A DNA stretch of 64,000 nt from Pseudonocardiaceae bacterium (GTDB lineage Bacteria; Actinomycetota; Actinomycetes; Mycobacteriales; Pseudonocardiaceae): positions 1 to 64,000 of the forward strand of contig WHSY01000007.1 in NCBI GenBank assembly GCA_009379815.1, read 5' to 3'. The notes under the pieces were generated by a model. That model saw only the letters and a program-made list of their open reading frames with translations. It did no database searches and was not told the DNA's origin. The position numbers and the translations under genes were made by a program. Positions 62,564 through 64,000 of the stretch are shown here, piece after piece. Positions within the stretch are counted from its first letter, which is position 1, and each line of letters opens with the position of its first letter.

Positions 62564-63596
62564 GGTCCGGCTGCCGGGCATCGAGCCCGCCGGGGTGACC
62601 CCGTGGCTCGTCGAGCACGTCGACGGGCTCCGCGCGCCGGTGACCTTCTCGCTCGTCTCCGGTGGCCGCTCCAACCTCACCTACCGTGTCACCGACGCCG
62701 CGGGGGTGGCCCGCGCGCTGCGACGTCCGCCCACCGGCGGGGTGCTCAGTACCGCGCACGACATGGGCCGGGAGTGGCGCTTCCTCGTCGCGCTGGCGCC
62801 GACCGCCGTGCCGGTGGCACAGCCGCTCGCGTTCTGCGACGACCGCGACGTCGCCGACGCCGACTTCTACGTGATGGGCTTCGTCGACGGGGTCGTCCTC
62901 GCCGACCAGCAGGCGGCCCGGCGGCTGTCCGCACCGGCGCGCCGGCGCGCCGGGGAGGCCGTCGTCGAGGTGATGGCCGCGCTGCACGGAGTCGACCCGG
63001 ACGAGGTCGGGCTGGGCGACGTGGCTCGCCGGGATGGCTACATCGAGCGCCAGCTGCGCCGCTGGAAGCGGCAGGTGCACCAGTCCGGCGCGCCCGATCT
63101 GGATACCCTGGACCGGGTTCACAACGCGCTGGCCGCGCACGTGCCCCCGCAGGCCAACGGGATCGCGCACGGCGACTGCCGGCCGGGCAACATGGCATTC
63201 GACGACGACGGCGAGGTGCTCGCCGTCTTCGACTGGGAGCTGGCGACCCTGGGCGACCCGTTGGCGGACCTGGGGTGGCTGATCGCCTCGTGGCAGCAGC
63301 CCGGCGACGACGTCGAGGCCACCACCGCGGGGCCGAGCCTGGAGCCGGGCTTCCCGACCCGCGACGAGATGGTCGACCGCTACGCTCGGCTCTCCGGCCG
63401 CGATGTCTCGAACCTGCCCTACTACGTGGCCTTCTCGCGCTGGCGATCGGCCTGCATCGGCGCCGGGGTGCGGGCGCGGTACCTGGCCGGGGTGATGGGC
63501 GACGACGGCTACGCGGCCGAGGTCCGTGGCCAGGAGGGCGCCCGCCAGGGTGAGGCCGCCCTCGATGCGGTCCGGGAACTGGGATTGCTGCGGTGA
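62550..63596 (+). CDS. APH-like phosphotransferase (ACAD10/11 or LvaA-like kinase)
   Basis: 348 aa. Motifs: SGGRSNLTYRVT (ATP loop), EWRFLVAL, catalytic HGDCRPGN (His207, Asp209) and metal site FDWELATLGDP (Asp228). This is the phosphotransferase family that forms the N-terminal half of human ACAD10 and ACAD11, and LvaA of levulinate catabolism, where it phosphorylates 4-hydroxyacyl-CoA. Directly followed (33 bp) by an ACAD of the matching type. ATG at 62550 overlaps the crotonase gene. No resistance function is suggested by the context. Confidence 0.9.
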   Translation: MSAAEVRLPGIEPAGVTPWLVEHVDGLRAPVTFSLVSGGRSNLTYRVTDAAGVARALRRPPTGGVLSTAHDMGREWRFLVALAPTAVPVAQPLAFCDDRDVADADFYVMGFVDGVVLADQQAARRLSAPARRRAGEAVVEVMAALHGVDPDEVGLGDVARRDGYIERQLRRWKRQVHQSGAPDLDTLDRVHNALAAHVPPQANGIAHGDCRPGNMAFDDDGEVLAVFDWELATLGDPLADLGWLIASWQQPGDDVEATTAGPSLEPGFPTRDEMVDRYARLSGRDVSNLPYYVAFSRWRSACIGAGVRARYLAGVMGDDGYAAEVRGQEGARQGEAALDAVRELGLLR

Positions 63597-63629
63597 CTTG
63601 GGTTCGTTGACCTAGCGAAGGGACACGAC

Positions 63630-64000
63630 ATGGCCTGGGATTTCTCGACCGAACCGGAGTTCGAAGCCAAGCTGGAGTGGATGCGGGAGTTCGTCCGCAC
63701 CGAGATCCTCCCGCTGGAGACGCTCGATCTGGCTGCGGCCGCGCTGGCGCGAGCCACCGAGCCACTCAAGGAGGAGGTCAAGCGCCGCGGGCTGTGGGCG
63801 GCGCATCTGCCTCCCGAGCTGGGCGGGGGCGGGTTCGGGCAGGTCAAGCTCGGGCTGATGCACGAGATCCTCGGCCGCTGCGCCTACGCGCCCGCCGTCT
63901 TCGGCAACAACGCCCCGGACTCCGGCAACGCCGAGCTGCTCGCACTGGGTGCCACCGAGGAGCAGCAGCAGCGGTGGATGTACCCGCTACTCGACGGCAA
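63630..64000 (+). CDS. acyl-CoA dehydrogenase, ACAD10/11-like (5' part only)
   Basis: The frame is open to the window end (123 complete codons visible). N-terminus MAWDFSTEPEFEAKLEWMREFVRTEILPLE, the core HLPPELGGGGFGQVKL and EILGRCAYAPAVFGNNAPDSGN are typical of the ACAD10/11-like group, as in the ACAD at 51496. The FAD and catalytic parts are outside the window. ATG at 63630 follows GAAGGGA. Placed right after the APH-like kinase, it is the expected partner that eliminates phosphate from a phosphorylated hydroxyacyl-CoA. Confidence 0.9.
   Translation, partial: MAWDFSTEPEFEAKLEWMREFVRTEILPLETLDLAAAALARATEPLKEEVKRRGLWAAHLPPELGGGGFGQVKLGLMHEILGRCAYAPAVFGNNAPDSGNAELLALGATEEQQQRWMYPLLDG

Overview
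The window is very GC-rich, uses many GTG starts, overlaps genes at ATGA or GTGA, and carries actinobacteria-typical families (SCO6745-like, TIGR03084, F420-type luciferase-like oxidoreductases, TetR-rich regulation). This points to a filamentous actinomycete, most likely Pseudonocardiaceae (Pseudonocardia or Amycolatopsis type). The genus is inference. There are no rRNA, tRNA, CRISPR, transposase or phage genes. The window opens inside an esterase gene and closes inside an acyl-CoA dehydrogenase gene.

Nearly every gene serves CoA-dependent catabolism of acids: 10 acyl-CoA ligases, 6 acyl-CoA dehydrogenases (ACADs), 9 crotonases, 4 short-chain dehydrogenases (SDRs), a thiolase, an MCC/GCC-type acyl-CoA carboxylase, a hot-dog thioesterase, 2 APH-like kinases and 2 luciferase-like oxidoreductases. 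Five regulators (1 ArsR, 4 TetR) and one five-gene oligopeptide-type ABC importer accompany them.

Layout. 1-4.5 kb: esterase end, ACAD, crotonase, CoA ligase. 4.5-8.1 kb: ArsR and AHSA1 pair behind a promoter flanked by two operator copies, then SDR and CoA ligase on the minus strand. 8.4-21.3 kb: a long plus-strand run of ACAD, CoA ligase, carboxyltransferase, biotin carboxylase, crotonase, TIGR03084, AtuA-like protein, CoA ligase, crotonase and TetR. Its content resembles the acyclic terpene utilisation (atu) pathway and is the best candidate for a distinct degradative route. 21.5-24 kb: MetE-like protein, SCO6745-like protein and a decayed reading frame on the minus strand. 24-35.2 kb: crotonase, CoA ligases, SDRs, a Cys-nucleophile hydrolase, luciferase-like enzymes and thiolase. 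35.3-40.3 kb: TetR, a tandem ACAD pair and two crotonases, ended by a strong terminator. 40.6-47 kb: SDR plus ABC importer. 47-54.4 kb: crotonases, thioesterase, CoA ligase, ACAD, cyclase, TetR. 54.4-64 kb: kinase with DUF6285-like tail, two paralogous CoA ligases, SMP-30-like lactonase, CoA ligase, crotonase, second kinase and a partial ACAD, which recall ACAD10/11 or Lva-type hydroxyacyl-CoA metabolism.

The non-coding part is informative. A dyad of the form RGTC-N6-GACY occurs at five promoters between 23.9 and 48 kb, and a second motif (TGAAC-N4-GTTCA type) at three promoters. Several dispersed hairpin repeats are also present, one of them a perfect 48-bp palindrome lying in frame inside the biotin carboxylase gene.
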